A DNA stretch of 64,000 bases from Gordionus sp. m RMFG-2023 (GCF_954871325.1 NC_088775.1:80329561-80393560); one strand, 5' to 3'; counted from the first letter of the stretch, positions 38,392-51,700 are shown. The notes: a model not told the origin generated them from the sequence alone. Numbers and translations: made by a program.

Positions 38392-40985
38392 AATAAAGAT
38401 AGGCCGCATTGACGCCCTCAATCCTGACTTAGCAATCTCTTTCCACGTCATCGATTATGGTGTTGAGCTTATTGATATTCTAATCTTCTAAGTGCTCGAG
38501 ATTATCAATGAAAGAGTCCGAATTGTCCGCCCCATATATGGCGTTATTGTATGAGGCGTTGATCCAGTACTTGCACTCCAAGTCGTCGTAATAGAAAAAG
38601 GCGGGAGTTCGATATCTGAGCATTGTTTTAGTATATTTTGTTTTTTTATAATAAAAATAAATAATCATTTTTATTCAATTTTTTATTCATTATAAAAGTA
38701 GAACAAATAACACCCCTAAACAATCCAAAAAAAAGTCTTAAACCATTTTGAAATAAGAATTCTATCAAGAAAGAAAAAATTAAGAATAGAAAAGCAACAG
38801 CGATATACCTGAGAATGCTATGATTTTTTTGGGGGGACAGTAAATTAAAAAAATGATAATTTTGTAGTCAAAAAAGATAATATTGTAATCAATGACATAT
38901 AATAATACCTAAACTGACGATGCATTCATAATAAAGAGCTTGAAAACGTCGAAATGCAAATCTGCTGGACCCGCCATTTTGGTAATAACCCATATAGTAA
39001 TTATCTCATGTTAAAAAACTACCATTAAATTGATAACCTTGCTTCCTTATTATCTCGATGATCAGGCAATTCTTTAAGTTTTGCGTCAGACATAGGAATA
39101 AATTGGCCTCTTGTTAAAAAATTTTAAATAATGATATGAGTAATCAAAATGACGTCCCCAGCTGTTTTTCATAGATGTACACTTTTAAATGAATGCACCG
39201 ATCAGTCTAGGTATTATTATAATGTCATTGGTTGTAATAAACTAAAATAAAATCTTCGATATTTATTTTGAAAGTTATTTTAAATACAAATATTTTTTTT
39301 AAATCAAAGGTTACAATAATTTTAAAACTGCCATTATGATATGAGATCACATATAAAAATAATTCTAAATAAGACAGGAGCAATTGTAGTTCCATCCCTT
39401 TGCCCTAATAATCAATCTAAATTTTTTGTGATAGTTTTACAAACCCAGATTATATTAATTTCCTGACTAGGTCTAATGCGCTTCGAGTCGGCCTGTGCCA
39501 ACTTTTAAAATAGGCATAAATTAAAAGCTGGTATTTCTTATTGATTAAAAGTATTTTAGTCTTTAAGGTAATTATTGTATTTGCAATAAATATTGAGTAA
39601 AACTCTTTTTTTTTAGAATTTTCCTCAGCAGTACTATAATGGTAATAACTGGTAAATATTGTCAGCATTTTTATACATTAAATAATAACCCTATTTTTTG
39701 CGTTCTACTAATGCATTAGTACTGTGCTAGAGATTAAGTAAGCCCGTCATATAATGCGTTCACATTATTTAGCCATTTAATTTAAAAAATTTTTAACAGT
39801 CAGAAATAACTATTGCACAGTTTTTCAATATATAATTCAAAGCAAAGAATAACTCTAATTTTAGAGCTTTTTGTATTTTTTATTTACAGATATATTTCTG
39901 ATTTTTTTTATTCCCCATCCTTATCAATCAGGTTTATAGTAAATCGAGAAATCTGAATGTTTACACTTCCAAAAAAAATATATTATAAATTAATTATTAA
40001 TTACTTACCAAAAAAATTTTTAAGTACTAACCAAATGTTTTTTATATACTGCCAATTTAATTTAAATTCTGATCATTTTGATTTATTTTTAATGTCCATT
40101 TCTTACCTTAAAAACTGCCCAAATAAGTCGTCATCTTTTCCAAATATAATTGAGAATTAATTAATAAAATTATTTTATACGGGTGGAATAGGAGGTTAAT
40201 CTTTCTAGGGGAGTAAGAGGATAAATGTGGGGGGGGGGGGGGGGGGTAATATTCTCAATGACTAGGAGGGACGAGGCATCATTCGATGATTATTTTTTAG
40301 AAATAAATATTTCGCTCATATTTATAAGAAAATAATTTTTAAATTTTTCCACTTGTCTGATATTTTCCTAAATTCTCCAAAAAACTTGGTTACTGGATCA
40401 ATGCCGGTATTGGACGCCATATAAATTTATTTTGCGAATATCGAAAAAAATCGGATATAAATGAAACGGTGTACACTTAAATTTATTTTTGATAAAACAA
40501 TTTGGCTATGAGAAAAAAATTTAATTCCTGCCCCCCCCCTTTTCCTCACTCTAATAATCTTGTTTAATGGGAATCTTTAAAAACATCAATTTGTGCCAAA
40601 ATCCTGTGAAATTCCGATGATCTTAAATTTAAAAAAATGATTATAGTTATGAATATTTTTAGAAATTAGTTTTAATGTCCGATAGGGGCTGATTATTAAA
40701 TATGAGCCAGTTCCCTTCACGGTGATTTATGAGTTTTAGTTACTAAATTAATACTATTATTATTTAAAGAAGAAATCTTTTCAGTGAAGCTGAAGGCGAG
40801 TTTTTTGAATTCCCTGACAGTCATGGGTATTTTTTTGAATGTTGAATTGGGTGTAAATCCCATTTTTTCCAGATACCATTTTAGAAATAGGGGGGGGGGA
40901 TAATCAAATCTTCGAATTTTTCATAGTCTTTCAGCGTGGGTTTCCATTGGGGTGACGGTATAATCTTAGTCGCGTACAAAAAAAA
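38392..40985 (-). pseudogene. KDM4/JMJD2-type histone demethylase, decayed fragments
   Basis: KDM4 enzymes demethylate histone H3 lysines with a JmjN plus JmjC domain. Two segments survive. Segment A (about 40780-40983) encodes KIIPSPQWKP, then DLIIPPP, then GIYTQFNIQK and IPMTVREFKKLA, the region between JmjN and JmjC. Reading it needs a frame change at a 10-base C run and another at an A run. Segment B (38392-38630) encodes YRTPAFFYYDDLECKYW, then NAIYGAD, then NINKLNTIIDDVE and VRIEGVNAAYLYFG, the start of JmjC, ending at a good donor (G/GTAAGAG). It has two in-frame stops; the first (TAG) sits where KDM4 has Trp. The Fe-binding His/Glu/His part of JmjC was not found, nor was JmjN. Segment B is richer in G+C than its surroundings. 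The surviving donor argues for a decayed spliced gene or gene copy, not a processed pseudogene. Confidence 0.82.
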
Positions 40986-41848
40986 TATATAATTTTCGTT
41001 TAAAAAGGTGTATGAGCAATTTTTTTCAAATCCAATTTGAATAACTTTTTAAAACATCAATCATAACATATTAATTCCAATTATAATTTGTGTCAGTTGA
41101 TGTCTGTTAGCTTTTCAGTTCCAATGAGGTTGGCTCATTTTTTTAAAATAAAATTTTCAAAATTAATGGAACGTAAACATTTCTTAACTGGTTAAAAATA
41201 TTTGAGTTATAATCGATTATTTTTATCATATTTTGTTCAGGATTTCTCTTTGCTGATGTAATTAATTTTGCATATTATTTTATACCTTATTATTTTGTAA
41301 AAATAAATTTAAATTTTTCATATATATAATCCTTCAAATTTAGCTAAAATATTTTTGTCAAATACAGAATTATACGCATAATTTTTAACAAATCGGTTTA
41401 ATAGCTTTTATTCAATTTTCACATCTTGCATCAGACAACCTTTAAATCATATTATCTTATAAATTCTCTAATATTTTCGAACAATGTTAAAGCTGAGAAA
41501 AATTATAGATTCCATTTATAACAAAGAAAAAAAGGTTGAAGTGGTCAGAGTTTTGACAATCAAATTTCGGACAATAACAAAGCTGGCAAAAAATTCTATG
41601 GTTAATAATTAATTTTCATTTTGGAGTTCACTAATTTTCTATATCTACGATGATATAACCGTGACTTCATATGTTTTTATGTCAAATTCGTATATTTCAA
41701 ACAATTTTGAAATCTCATTTTCCAAGTTTTTAATGTTTCTTTCAACAAAAATAAATTGTATAAAATCCTTCTTTATTATCCATTTTCACGTCTTAAATCT
41801 AAATACTAAACTAATGTTTGTTTGGCCTGGCTACAATTCAATATATGC

Positions 41849-42133
41849 TAGAAATCTGCAAAGCTCGGCCCGGGCAAAAAAAAAATAACTGGTCGGGCGG
41901 ATCAAATTTTTTAAAATATATATTAGATGAATTCAATTCTTTTAAATAACCCCTTCTCAATATTATAAATAGTTGTATTTTGGTGTTCAACAATATATAC
42001 TTTAGTTTATACCTTGTATTTGGGAAAAAGTGAAAACCGGACCGGGCACCTTAGTAAAATTTTTTAACTGAAGCGGGAAAAAATGAATTCCCATCGGGTT
42101 GTACCTAAAAATTTTGCCATTTGCAGACTTTTA
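41849..42133. mobile_element. hAT MITE, TAGAAATCTGCA ends
   Basis: The 285-bp element starts TAGAAATCTGCAAA and ends with the inverse of TAAAAGTCTGCAAA. Flanking octamers ATATATGC and ATATATAG match at six of eight positions. Subterminal motifs CTCGGCCCGGGC and GACCGGGCACC place it in the family of 10319-10663. It lies about 270 bp upstream of the IF1 start codon. Confidence 0.8.
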
Positions 42134-42402
42134 ATATATAGTTTTAAAAAATTAATTAGCTTTTTTATAAGTCTAATAATTTCTACTATAATTCCATTCT
42201 TTTAAAATAATTGAAAAAATTACTTTCTAATTTTTTTCAATCCATATATTATTTAAAAATTTTAAAATTATTGGCCCCTTCCACACACTGCATACCTATA
42301 TGATAATGGCAGAGTTTATTCTATATTAATATACAAATGAAATGAAATAAAAATTTACTATACGTTGTCCATCGACGTGCATTAACATTAGCCATATTTA
42401 GT

Positions 42403-42876
42403 ATGCAATTGCCAAATTTGCTAAAAGTTGTCAAAGGCTTAAAGTACTTATGATTTAGAAAGTTCTAATATTTTTTAAACAGATTAACAAGATATATGAC
42501 AAAAGGTGACTTTGGTAGTGGTGCAACAAGCGTATAATTATATTACAAATATTAAATAAATTTTTCATAGGGAGGTGGAGGTGGTGGATCCATTAGGTAT
42601 TTATAGCAATATTTATTTATAGCTTTGAAATTGTAGAGAAGCTGGGGGAAAATTTGGTGAAATGGGTGCTGCAAGAGAGGAAGAATATTTTAGAAAATTG
42701 GTTTTTTAAAATATATACTCTTAAGCATTTATTGTTTCTAATAGCAAAAACATCAATTAGATACAATTAAAACTCAACATAACATGGAAATAGGAATACA
42801 CGAAGAGGCTATGAAAAAGCATGCTGAAGCTATTAAATATCATAAAAAGATGATGAAGGATTTGAATGAAAAATAA
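42403..42876 (+). CDS. ATP5IF1: ATPase inhibitor IF1, mitochondrial
   Basis: IF1 binds mitochondrial F1-ATPase and stops ATP hydrolysis when the matrix becomes acidic. Five exons, 42403-42443, 42483-42531, 42571-42596, 42637-42700 and 42745-42876, join in frame to 103 aa. The four introns are only 39, 39, 40 and 44 nt. The N-terminus (MQLPNLLKVVKGLKLTRYM) is basic and hydrophobic, fitting a mitochondrial presequence. A Gly-rich stretch follows (SGATSGGGGGGSIREAGG), then the inhibitory helix GKFGEMGAAREEEYFRKL, then a charged, His-containing coiled coil ending KKMMKDLNEK. Length and order match animal IF1. An AATAAA lies 75 bp after the stop. The first ATG giving a presequence in frame was taken as start. 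Confidence 0.93.
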
Positions 42877-42950
42877 TACTAATTTATTATTTTACATATA
42901 TAATTTAAAGTGAATCAATTTGAAATTTTAACCTAATATTCGTTTTTGAT

Positions 42951-42956
42951 AATAAA
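42951..42956 (+). promoter_or_regulatory. Probable poly-A signal of the IF1 gene
   Basis: A canonical AATAAA stands 75 bp after the IF1 stop codon. In such AT-rich DNA the hexamer is common, so the assignment rests on position. Confidence 0.5.
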
Positions 42957-43933
42957 ATATGAGTTTATAGAATTAAAATATAAGATTTATATTTATTTGA
43001 ACTTATATTATATCATTAATATAAACCAATTTGTGACTATAATTATAACATAATATTTCTAATATAATTTAGCTTCCAATATTGTAAATTTTGTTTTTTT
43101 AATATAAAAATTTATTGAAAATTAAAATTTTAGTTCTTTTATTTTAATCATTGGATGCATCATTCTTAACCTGAGATTGGGACTCTTTCCCCTAGACTGA
43201 TAAATATTAGATATATGAACCTAAATCTGAACCCTATTTTATTTATTTTTCCATGTTTAGCATTTAATAAATTGATTTTTTCAGAACAATAAAAAAATAT
43301 TAGATTGCCCTTGATTTTATGTTTTTACTCCTTAGGCATTAAGATACAATTGTCCTAACTTGTGGAATATTATTTTTTTTAAATTTAATGTTTTTATTTT
43401 TAACCATTTTCAAAAATTATAGAATATCTATAGCAGACATGTAACCAAGTGGGAAACCCCCCCCCCCCCATTGCAAATTTGCCTTTTTTATTAAAATATA
43501 ATTTTAAGTTAATAAAAAAAATTCCCCCTACACATGACCCAACCCCTTTTTTCCCAAAATATATACCATATATCACTATAAAGAAGAATTTGAAAGAAAA
43601 ATTAGTAAAAGTTAATAACTTTTAATATCTATAATTCAATATTATTAGAAAGGGCATTTTTATTTAAAAAACGTGAAACCCCAAAATTATTTTAATCTAA
43701 TAGAGCCAATGGCTTACAATGAGTGGACCTAAAAACCTCAATTTATGAGACCCCACCTAATAGTGCCCCACCCCCAGCAAAATCCTGAATATGCCTATGA
43801 TCTATAGTAGAAACTAATAAATTATATAATAATTTCAAATATAATTAATATCACCATTTTACACAGCATAATAAATTGTTGAAAAATTAATTCACTCCAT
43901 TTATTATTTTATTTTTAGTTGAGCATATATTAC
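42957..43933. other. Intergenic stretch, no gene seen
   Basis: AT-rich with a poly-C run near 43459-43470 and short C-rich patches. No frame of protein character and no RNA gene. Confidence 0.5.
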
Positions 43934-44246
43934 ATTTAGCTTTCACTATATTATTGATTTTGATATCTGTATGCAGATTGCAGATGATCACTTTTATTGA
44001 AAAAAATTTAGACTGTGGAGTAATTTGAACCACGCCTTATTGTTCCTCGCTAAAATCCAAATTAGGGTTTAGGAATTTATTCTATTTAGCTTTCACTATA
44101 TTATTGATTTTGATATCTGTATGCAGATTGCAGATGATCACTTTTATTGAAAAAAATTTAGACTGGAGTTATTTGAACCACGCCTTATTGTTCCTCGCTA
44201 AAAATAATGAATTCAAATTAGGGTTTAGGAATTTATTCTATTTAGA
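43934..44246. repeat. Tandem duplication of about 150 bp
   Basis: Two direct copies start ATTTAGCTTTCACTATATTA at 43934 and 44084. They agree almost perfectly through TTGAACCACGCCTTATTG and AATTAGGGTTTAGG, differing by two small indels (an extra TGGAGTAA-like stretch in copy 1, an AATGAATTC-like insert in copy 2). The second copy opens a 96-codon frame (44104-44394, +) resembling no family I know. Confidence 0.9.
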
Positions 44247-44399
44247 AATTTTGGTAGCACAAACAACCATATTTCTAATAGGGTCTTTGGTCCGAAAATA
44301 TCTCGGGTTTGATGGGTTGCCGATAAATTTAAACAATTTTAAATTTCTGAATTCACAGTCCCAGATAATTTCGGCGAAATTTACAATGAACTAAATATA

Positions 44400-47300
44400 A
44401 AATTCTTTTAATGTGCTTTTGCCATGGTCTTTAAATAATTATTTTTGTTTTTAACTTTAAAATTTTTCATTTTGGTTTGTTTTATTATCTTCTAAATAGA
44501 ATTTCAACCAGTGTATTTTATATTTGCGAACATAAATATTTTTAAATATATAACTGAAAAGTTGCGTGGAGAAATTAAAAGCTTTACATTTTTATAATAT
44601 AAAAAGTTATGTATTTGTTATTAATTCGCTGACGATAATTTAAAATTTTTACCATTAAAAAAAAGAAGAGTTTCTTCCAAGGTAGGGTGATGTGCCGGAC
44701 AATGATAAAATATTTAGCAAATTCTTAGAATTCGAATCAAGGAACAAGCGTAAATATTTATTTACTCCCATCATAAATTCCTAAATTTTGGAGGAACAGA
44801 GAATATAAAATATGTTGATTTTATTAACTGGGATTATTTGATGATTTTCTGAGACATAAGTGACAGACGGCCTCTTTTTTACCAGGTCGGAAGTTTGTTT
44901 TAAGATGGTCCTACTAAAACTATAAAAATGTACTAGGGACCCGGGCAGTCTTTTTGTGTTTCATTCCAGTTTCGGCTAAAAAAAAGTGTTCCGCTTCGAG
45001 CTTCAAAGCGTTCCTGGGAAAATATCTAATTAATATCTTCTAATCAACACATTTTATTAATATGGATCAATTATTACATCTCATAGTTTAACAGTTATTA
45101 ATATAATTATATATCTATTAATTGGCATTTCAATCAATATAAATTTTAAAATAATTATCAAGAAAAATAAGAATGTGTAATAGTGAGATACAACATTTAT
45201 CTTATTTATATATTATAATTTTATTAGATTTTTAAGAAGGTTCCGGAATATACTATTCCTTTCTATAAATCTACGCAAATTTCCAATCTCATAACGTTCC
45301 TTTGTTCCAGATCTATGAAATCTATCGCCAAAAATTCTAACAATAGCTAATGTTTATTGTACAATAATAACAAACACTAGAGCCGGAAGTGGGGGTAGGT
45401 GTGATTATGACGCGGTTTCCATTGAAATCTTAGGAGGGATAGTTTAATTCTGTCAGAAATTAAATCCAAATGGCAAAAATTACTTAAAATCCATTTTAAT
45501 TGTTTAAAAATAGATTATTATAAATTAAAAAAAAAATAAAAATGTACATTTCTCGTTATTTTATTTTATACCTAGCAAGTAGCAATACGACACAATGTTG
45601 CCTAGTGATCTGCATCAAGCCTAATTTTTTAAGCACAGTCCGAAAATTATTTTAAAAAATTAGTTCTGCCCTGTTCGATCTAGAACGAAATTTTTTTTAT
45701 TTGTCCTGTAATACCCGACCCGAAAAATTGAGATTATTTGTCCGCCCGGCCCGAATCTATTTAAACAAAAAATATATCAATTTGTTTCACAAATTTAAAG
45801 ATATCTTATTTGAGCCCGATGTCAGATTTTTTTTAAAAATATTAGGCCCGAACCGAAATTAGCCGTGCCATCTATGAACAAAATCTACAGGCTTGCAATA
45901 ACATTTTGGCCGAAATATTGGATTCGCCCTTTTTAAAAATCCAATCGTTTAACCACACTAGTTTTGTAATATAATACATATTCTGGCAAAAAAATAATGC
46001 CTTGTTGAATTAAAAATTATTAAAATTATGTTCATCTTTTTTTTTGTAAATAATATATTATTAGATAAAAGAGCCTATGTTAAAAATCTTAAAAAAAATT
46101 CTTAGAGGTTTCTTATATGATTTTGAACATTCAGGATATAAAAATTAACATAATATATTTAACTTAATCCATAAAAAAAGGATGCCCTCCATATTTTATT
46201 AGATTTGTATCATGAAACTGAATGTCTTACGAATCAGTATAGATATTTTTTCACCTCATCAATTTAATTCGATAGGAGTTCTTATGGAAATGAAAGAATT
46301 TGGCCATATCTATAAGAATGACAACTATAAGATATTATTATACATTGGCGATATTCAGCCGAAAGCGCATGACATATATTCGATTTATTTGATGAAAATC
46401 AAGACAACAATCCATATAATGAAATATTATCTAATTGGATTATTCATTCTTTGTGATCTTTCTTCTTTTCCCTTTGTTATTGTGATAAATTTTATCACTT
46501 ATCCCCATCAACCTCAATCAGTACCGAAAGAAGGAAAAGCAAGATTGAAATAATTCAAATTGAGTTAATAGTACAATGAAGGGTCCTTTTAAAATAATTT
46601 AAACCATTATTCGAAATCTTGTTTAAGAAAAACCCATTATTTTCTACGAATTTTCAAAAAAATGCAATCGACCGTGTGGTTGATAATGAATTTTAATGAT
46701 TTTCTTACACTTTTCGATTCAGTTTAAAATATAAATATTATAGAAAATAAGGTAGTTGCTCACACCTTTGAGGTCCAAGAGTATTCTCCGGAAGGATTTA
46801 TGCCCGAAAAAATTTTTTGTAATTTGACTTTAAATATTATAATATCTAAGGAAAAATGTAAAATAGTGTGTATTTATTCACATATTGTAACCTTAGATAT
46901 AAGTATATTTAACCACTCAATTTTATAAATATAAAAATCGGGGGCATTGAATTGATTTTCGATAAAATTAAAATTATCAAGTGAAAATATTTTTTAACAT
47001 TTACAAAAGATTAATATTCTGGATTTTATGTTGGCCAATCACAGGAAAATGTTAATTTGGGAAATGGAAATTACGTAAATGAATGAGTAAAATGTGTTAG
47101 ATAAAAAATGACGTGATTCTGATAGACATTTCGATGTAACATATTGAGGATATTTCATATTTAATCTTCAATGTTCAAGTTCAGATAGGGTAGGGCTTCG
47201 GACAGCCCGCGGAGGGCTCTAGTTCTATTAAGTCTACTTTTATAGGACATATGATTTTATGACATTTGCTAAGGCTGAGTAACCATGAATTATATATTTG

Positions 47301-47640
47301 TTTACCTAGACTCACAGCAAGGCAAACCCATTTCAATATAAATGTAGTGTAGAGGGTCAGTAAACGAATACTATAGAATAAATCTCTTTATCCCTCTCTT
47401 GGATACTTTTACAACTCAAATGAAGGAAAGGTTCTTGATTCATTTGCAGCACTTAAAAATCTGCAAATATTATTATCGCAGAATCTTTTCTAATCTATTT
47501 CAAATTTTGACAGGACAATTTTTTTTAATATTTGACAGTTTTTTATTATGAGGATGTTCAAGTATCCTCTGATACATTACTAGATAAATGCAAACTATGG
47601 TATAATGGTATAAACAGTTAAATATGATTAGTAATATTCC
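44400..47640. other. Intergenic stretch with one unassigned open frame
   Basis: A 113-codon frame (46212-46553, +) has a hydrophobic middle (about residues 69-93). No family is recognised, and a neighbouring frame is open over part of it. Composition is AT-rich like its surroundings. The rest shows no coding signal apart from the transposon relic at 45603-45960. Confidence 0.35.
45603..45960. mobile_element. Composite of two MITE families
   Basis: The left end TAGTGATCTGCATCAAGCC and the following GCCCGAA-type motifs match the hAT MITE at 10319-10663. From about 45862 the sequence switches to the TGTTGTT family (GCCATCTATGAACAAAATCT, ending ACCACACTA). No target duplication spans the whole, so this is a deletion junction or one insertion into another that later lost its second half. 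Confidence 0.6.
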
Positions 47641-47659
47641 AAACAATGTTATCTATGCT

Positions 47660-47763
47660 TTCAAACACATACATATATTTTGGAAACTCTACCCATTAGT
47701 ATTTCTACCAAAGAAAGAACATTTTCTTCTTTAACAAGAATAAAAACATACCTTGAGAAGTAG
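47660..47763 (+). pseudogene. hAT-type transposase C-terminal remnant
   Basis: One plus-strand frame reads LETLPISISTKERTFSS, then RIKTYLEK and a stop. This is the dimerisation motif of a different hAT lineage (the type ending AERSFSxLKxIKTYLRS), not that of 3992-5446. Frame breaks upstream prevent following it further. Confidence 0.75.
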
Positions 47764-47764
47764 T

Positions 47765-47894
47765 ATAATGGCTCGATTTGAGTTGATATGTAAAAAAATA
47801 TTGCCTAAGTTTCGAGTGCTTGTGTATATTTTTTCTAGATAAATATTGAGCCAACCTTTAAAAATCGACTCAAATCAGCAGCTTAACAACACTA
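47765..47894. mobile_element. Short TGTTGTT-family MITE copy
   Basis: The left arm (GGCTCGATTTGAGTTGAT) and right arm (AAAATCGACTCAAAT, ending TTAACAACACTA) are inverted relatives of the MITE at 1968-2188. The left tip is eroded and the copy is short (130 bp). Confidence 0.65.
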
Positions 47895-48796
47895 CTGAGA
47901 AATACTACCTTTAATAATAAATTGAATGGGTTAGCCATTTATAGAGTTGACACCAAGTACTGATAAAATCATCGAAAATTTTCCCCAAGAAGAGTGAATT
48001 TTACATTATAAATTTATAATATGCTTCTTAATTATATTTTTTCCAGTTTTTTTTAATGAATAATTCTTAATAATATTTATGTACATTACTCATTTTTCCA
48101 ACTTTTTTTAAAAAAATTTAAATTTATATATCAAATTTTAAATGCTTAAAAAATTTATAAAAGTTCTTTTTTGAGACATTTTTATATTTAATATTTTATC
48201 ATTAGTTTATATTTGAATTTGTGTATCATAAATTGTCAATATTGTGTAGCCTCTAGACAGAATAAATTTCTGAAACTTAAGATATTTTAAAATAACTCCT
48301 AAGATAATTTTTAAATTTGTTTTAATTACCTCCCCCCCCCCCCCGCTCTCACAGATAGCGAATTCCAGCGTACGAGCCCGGGTGTATATGAACCAATGAG
48401 GGATATTTTGATGTATCATCAATCATATAAGAGTAATTTATTTTATTATCTTTAAATGCATTATATATATATAATCTATAAATATAATAGATATAAGATA
48501 TACAAAGTTTTGTATTAAAATATATAAAATTAATGTAATTAAATAGTTGTATTATAATTATTATCAAAATTGTGACTAAAGATGGTACCATCTATATTAG
48601 TTTTATAATATAATTTATATTTATATAAATTTTATTGCATTTTTTTTATAGATTTACTAATAAATGTATAAACTAAAGATATTTCAATATGGTACATAAT
48701 TAATAAAGTATAACATATGTAATTAATATTTTATTTGCATTATAAATATATTATTGCATTTATAATATTATATTATTATATAGTGGATCTAAATTT

Positions 48797-51700
48797 TTAT
48801 TCATTTATAAAATATGATCCTGATCTGATTATAGGTACGCCATTATGAAATGTCGAAGAAGTCGGAGAAGAACAATTAGAATACCCTTGCATAGCTCCTC
48901 GATTGACGTTCAACCCATAGGGACTCATATTTCCTGCTTGACTAGACAAAGATGAATTTATGCTGGAAGAATTTATAGTGTCTCCTCTCCCATTCAGGTG
49001 GGAAGAATTATTAACGACGTTGGCATTTCGAGCAGATGGATAGTTCCCGTTACCTATTTCATTTAAACCCCGAGTATTTGTCGTTAGGGCTATTAAATTG
49101 TTAGGCGATTGCGCATTATAATAATTTGCTCCGGGAGATAGATATAAAGAACTATTCGCAAGATTTGATTGTAACAATCCATTATGACCATATATCTGAT
49201 CAGATTCGAGGGAATTTAAGTGGTGTATTCCCATAAAATTATCGGAATTTATAGGAATTGGATTTCCGTTTGAGATTAAATTAATTGCATTTACACCGCC
49301 GAGACTGGCTAAGCCGTATTCTAGAGGCAAAATATAATGTTGCGGCGTAATATTTGTCGAGGAGTTAGATGATAATAAACCTATATGTTGTTTAAAAAAT
49401 AAAATAATAACCTAAATATTTTTTAATAAACAATAATACCATTTCCTTGATTTAATAATGAATTGACCAACGTTTGTTGATGTGGATTTATAGAAGGTGC
49501 TAGATTGGTATAAACGTTGGGACTATTTAAATAAGAGTTTGCGTTTAAAACTTGCGTAGTCAAAGGATTGTACATTATATGTGATAAGCTATATTATTAT
49601 TATTTTTTATAAAATTACTTATAAAATTATCATACCCTCCATTGGCATTAGGTAATAATCCGGTGTATATTGCCCCCAGTGGTATGTTGATTCCTAATAT
49701 AGATTATAATTTATTAGATCAAATGCATAAACACTAAATAAAAATTTTTAAAAAATAACCTAATATCAGACAATTTTTATTAATAATTACTTGATTTATT
49801 AAATAATTTAACTTATCAAAAAATCATCAGAGATTTCAATTTATAATATAGCATTTAATAAAAAAAAAAATTAAGGAAAATGGTTTGAATTTTCACTTAT
49901 TTATTAAATATTTGAATTTAAATATTTGATAACGCAAAACATTACTCGCTTTTTTAAAATATGGAAAATAATTATCATATATTTTAATTTAATAAATTGT
50001 TTAAGCAGTTTTCAATTCAGATCAACAACCCTAAATTTTCGGTTAATGTTTAACGGTGCCAAGTTTAGCAATTTGCGAAACAAAGAAAATTTTTATACTG
50101 AAATAGTAGAACTTTTTTTCAGTTTGAGAATTTTAATAAATACAAACAAAAATCGGAATTGGTTTTTTTTAAATAACACAAATACAAGAGTAACTTCTGC
50201 TAAATTAAAAAAATTCGATGAGGATCTGAAGGAAGATTTTTCTGATGAAGATCTAAAAAAATATTTTTGAAAATAAGGATCATTCTTTAAATATTTAAAA
50301 TAAATTCCCCTAATTAATTTTATTTATTAAATATTATACACCCCCCCCCCCTCAATCTACTGTGCCAGTTCGTGTGTTTACCACAACAAAAACTGTGTTG
50401 AGCACTAAGCGCTCTTGTTTGTCAGGTCAAAATTTTTGAAAATCAATTTTTGTTAAAAAAATAACTTTAAAGAATTATTATAAGAACTTAAAATAGTGCT
50501 CTTGTTTGTCTGGTCAAAATTTAAAATAAATTTTTGTTAAATAACCTTAAAGAATTATTATAAGAACTTACAATATATTATTTAAGTATAATTTATTTAT
50601 ATTATCTAGGGAAATTATTACTTAGTATATTTTAAGTAAAGCGTTACTTTTTCGACTAACGAGTAATGCGTTACTTTTTCGATTAATGCGTTACTTTTTG
50701 AGTGACGAGTAATGAGTTACATCTTTGAGTAACGAGTAATACATTACGTTTTTACAAGGTAACGAAAAAGTAACACCTTTATTTTTTAAAACGTTAGAAT
50801 GAAATAAAATATAAAAATTAACACCTTAATTGTTCATTTAATAATGAAATATAATATTTACAGTGTTATTATTCAAGGATTGTAACCGAAACTGAATTTT
50901 AAATAATTTAAACCGAATTATAATGAATAATTTTTTGCAATTTTTTAGTTTTTTCTTTCATCTATTTTGATTTCTTTTAAAATTGTTTTTTTTATAAAAT
51001 AAACGAATATTTTTTTGGAGGTTATTAAACACATTTGAGGCTATCAACGTATTTTAATTAAATTCAAATGGTTATTTTAATTTCGTTTTTTTTAAAATAT
51101 TAATATTCAGCCAAGAAATTGATAAAAAAATTAAGATTATTAGATAAAAAAAATATTCAAAATTAGTTTTAATAATGAATCTACTATGGATCAAGGCCTG
51201 ATCAATGAAATATATATTACTCGATTAACGAGAAGTATCCCGACATATTGTTTGCTTGCGATTAAATGACATTAATATGCATTCATATAATAATAAATAA
51301 AGACCATTAGCCGAAACGCAAACCACAAAATGAGGCTACAGCTGACTCCTATGTATTGACATATTTAATTAATGAATCTGCATATTTGTAAATATATACA
51401 TCATTGAACCTAATCTTAGCTACTTAATATTTATTAACTATAGTATAGTCATACGGGAAGGACTTATGTGGTTGGCTAGGCTTATGCCTTAAATGTATAA
51501 TTCTAAAGTTTTACAATTTTGAAATTTGTTTAAAAGATAACATCTATCACCTCTAAAATATCTTTTTTAGTATGAGACTCTTTGCCGAATGCGAGTCCTG
51601 CACCATTAGTAAAAAAATGAATAGTTTTTCGAAATTAATATTCAATGTTATTTGAAACAAAAATAAATGATAAAATAAGTTTGCCAAAGTCGTTTAGATT

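Noticed and set aside
38975-39120. Minus-strand short frames (MAGPADLHFDVFKLF and MSDAKLKELPDH) between the KDM4 fragments
   Set aside because: No match to KDM4 or any family I know, and no consistent splice phases link them to the fragments.
40365-40445. Plus-strand peptide GYWINAGIG resembling KYWINAS of the KDM4 remnant
   Set aside because: The match covers only about 35 bases with gaps, and the surrounding translation shows no KDM4 similarity. Probably chance.
47195-47230. Hairpin around AGCCCGCGGAGGGCT, considered as a tRNA or ncRNA
   Set aside because: No cloverleaf, no TTCGA box and no acceptor stem.
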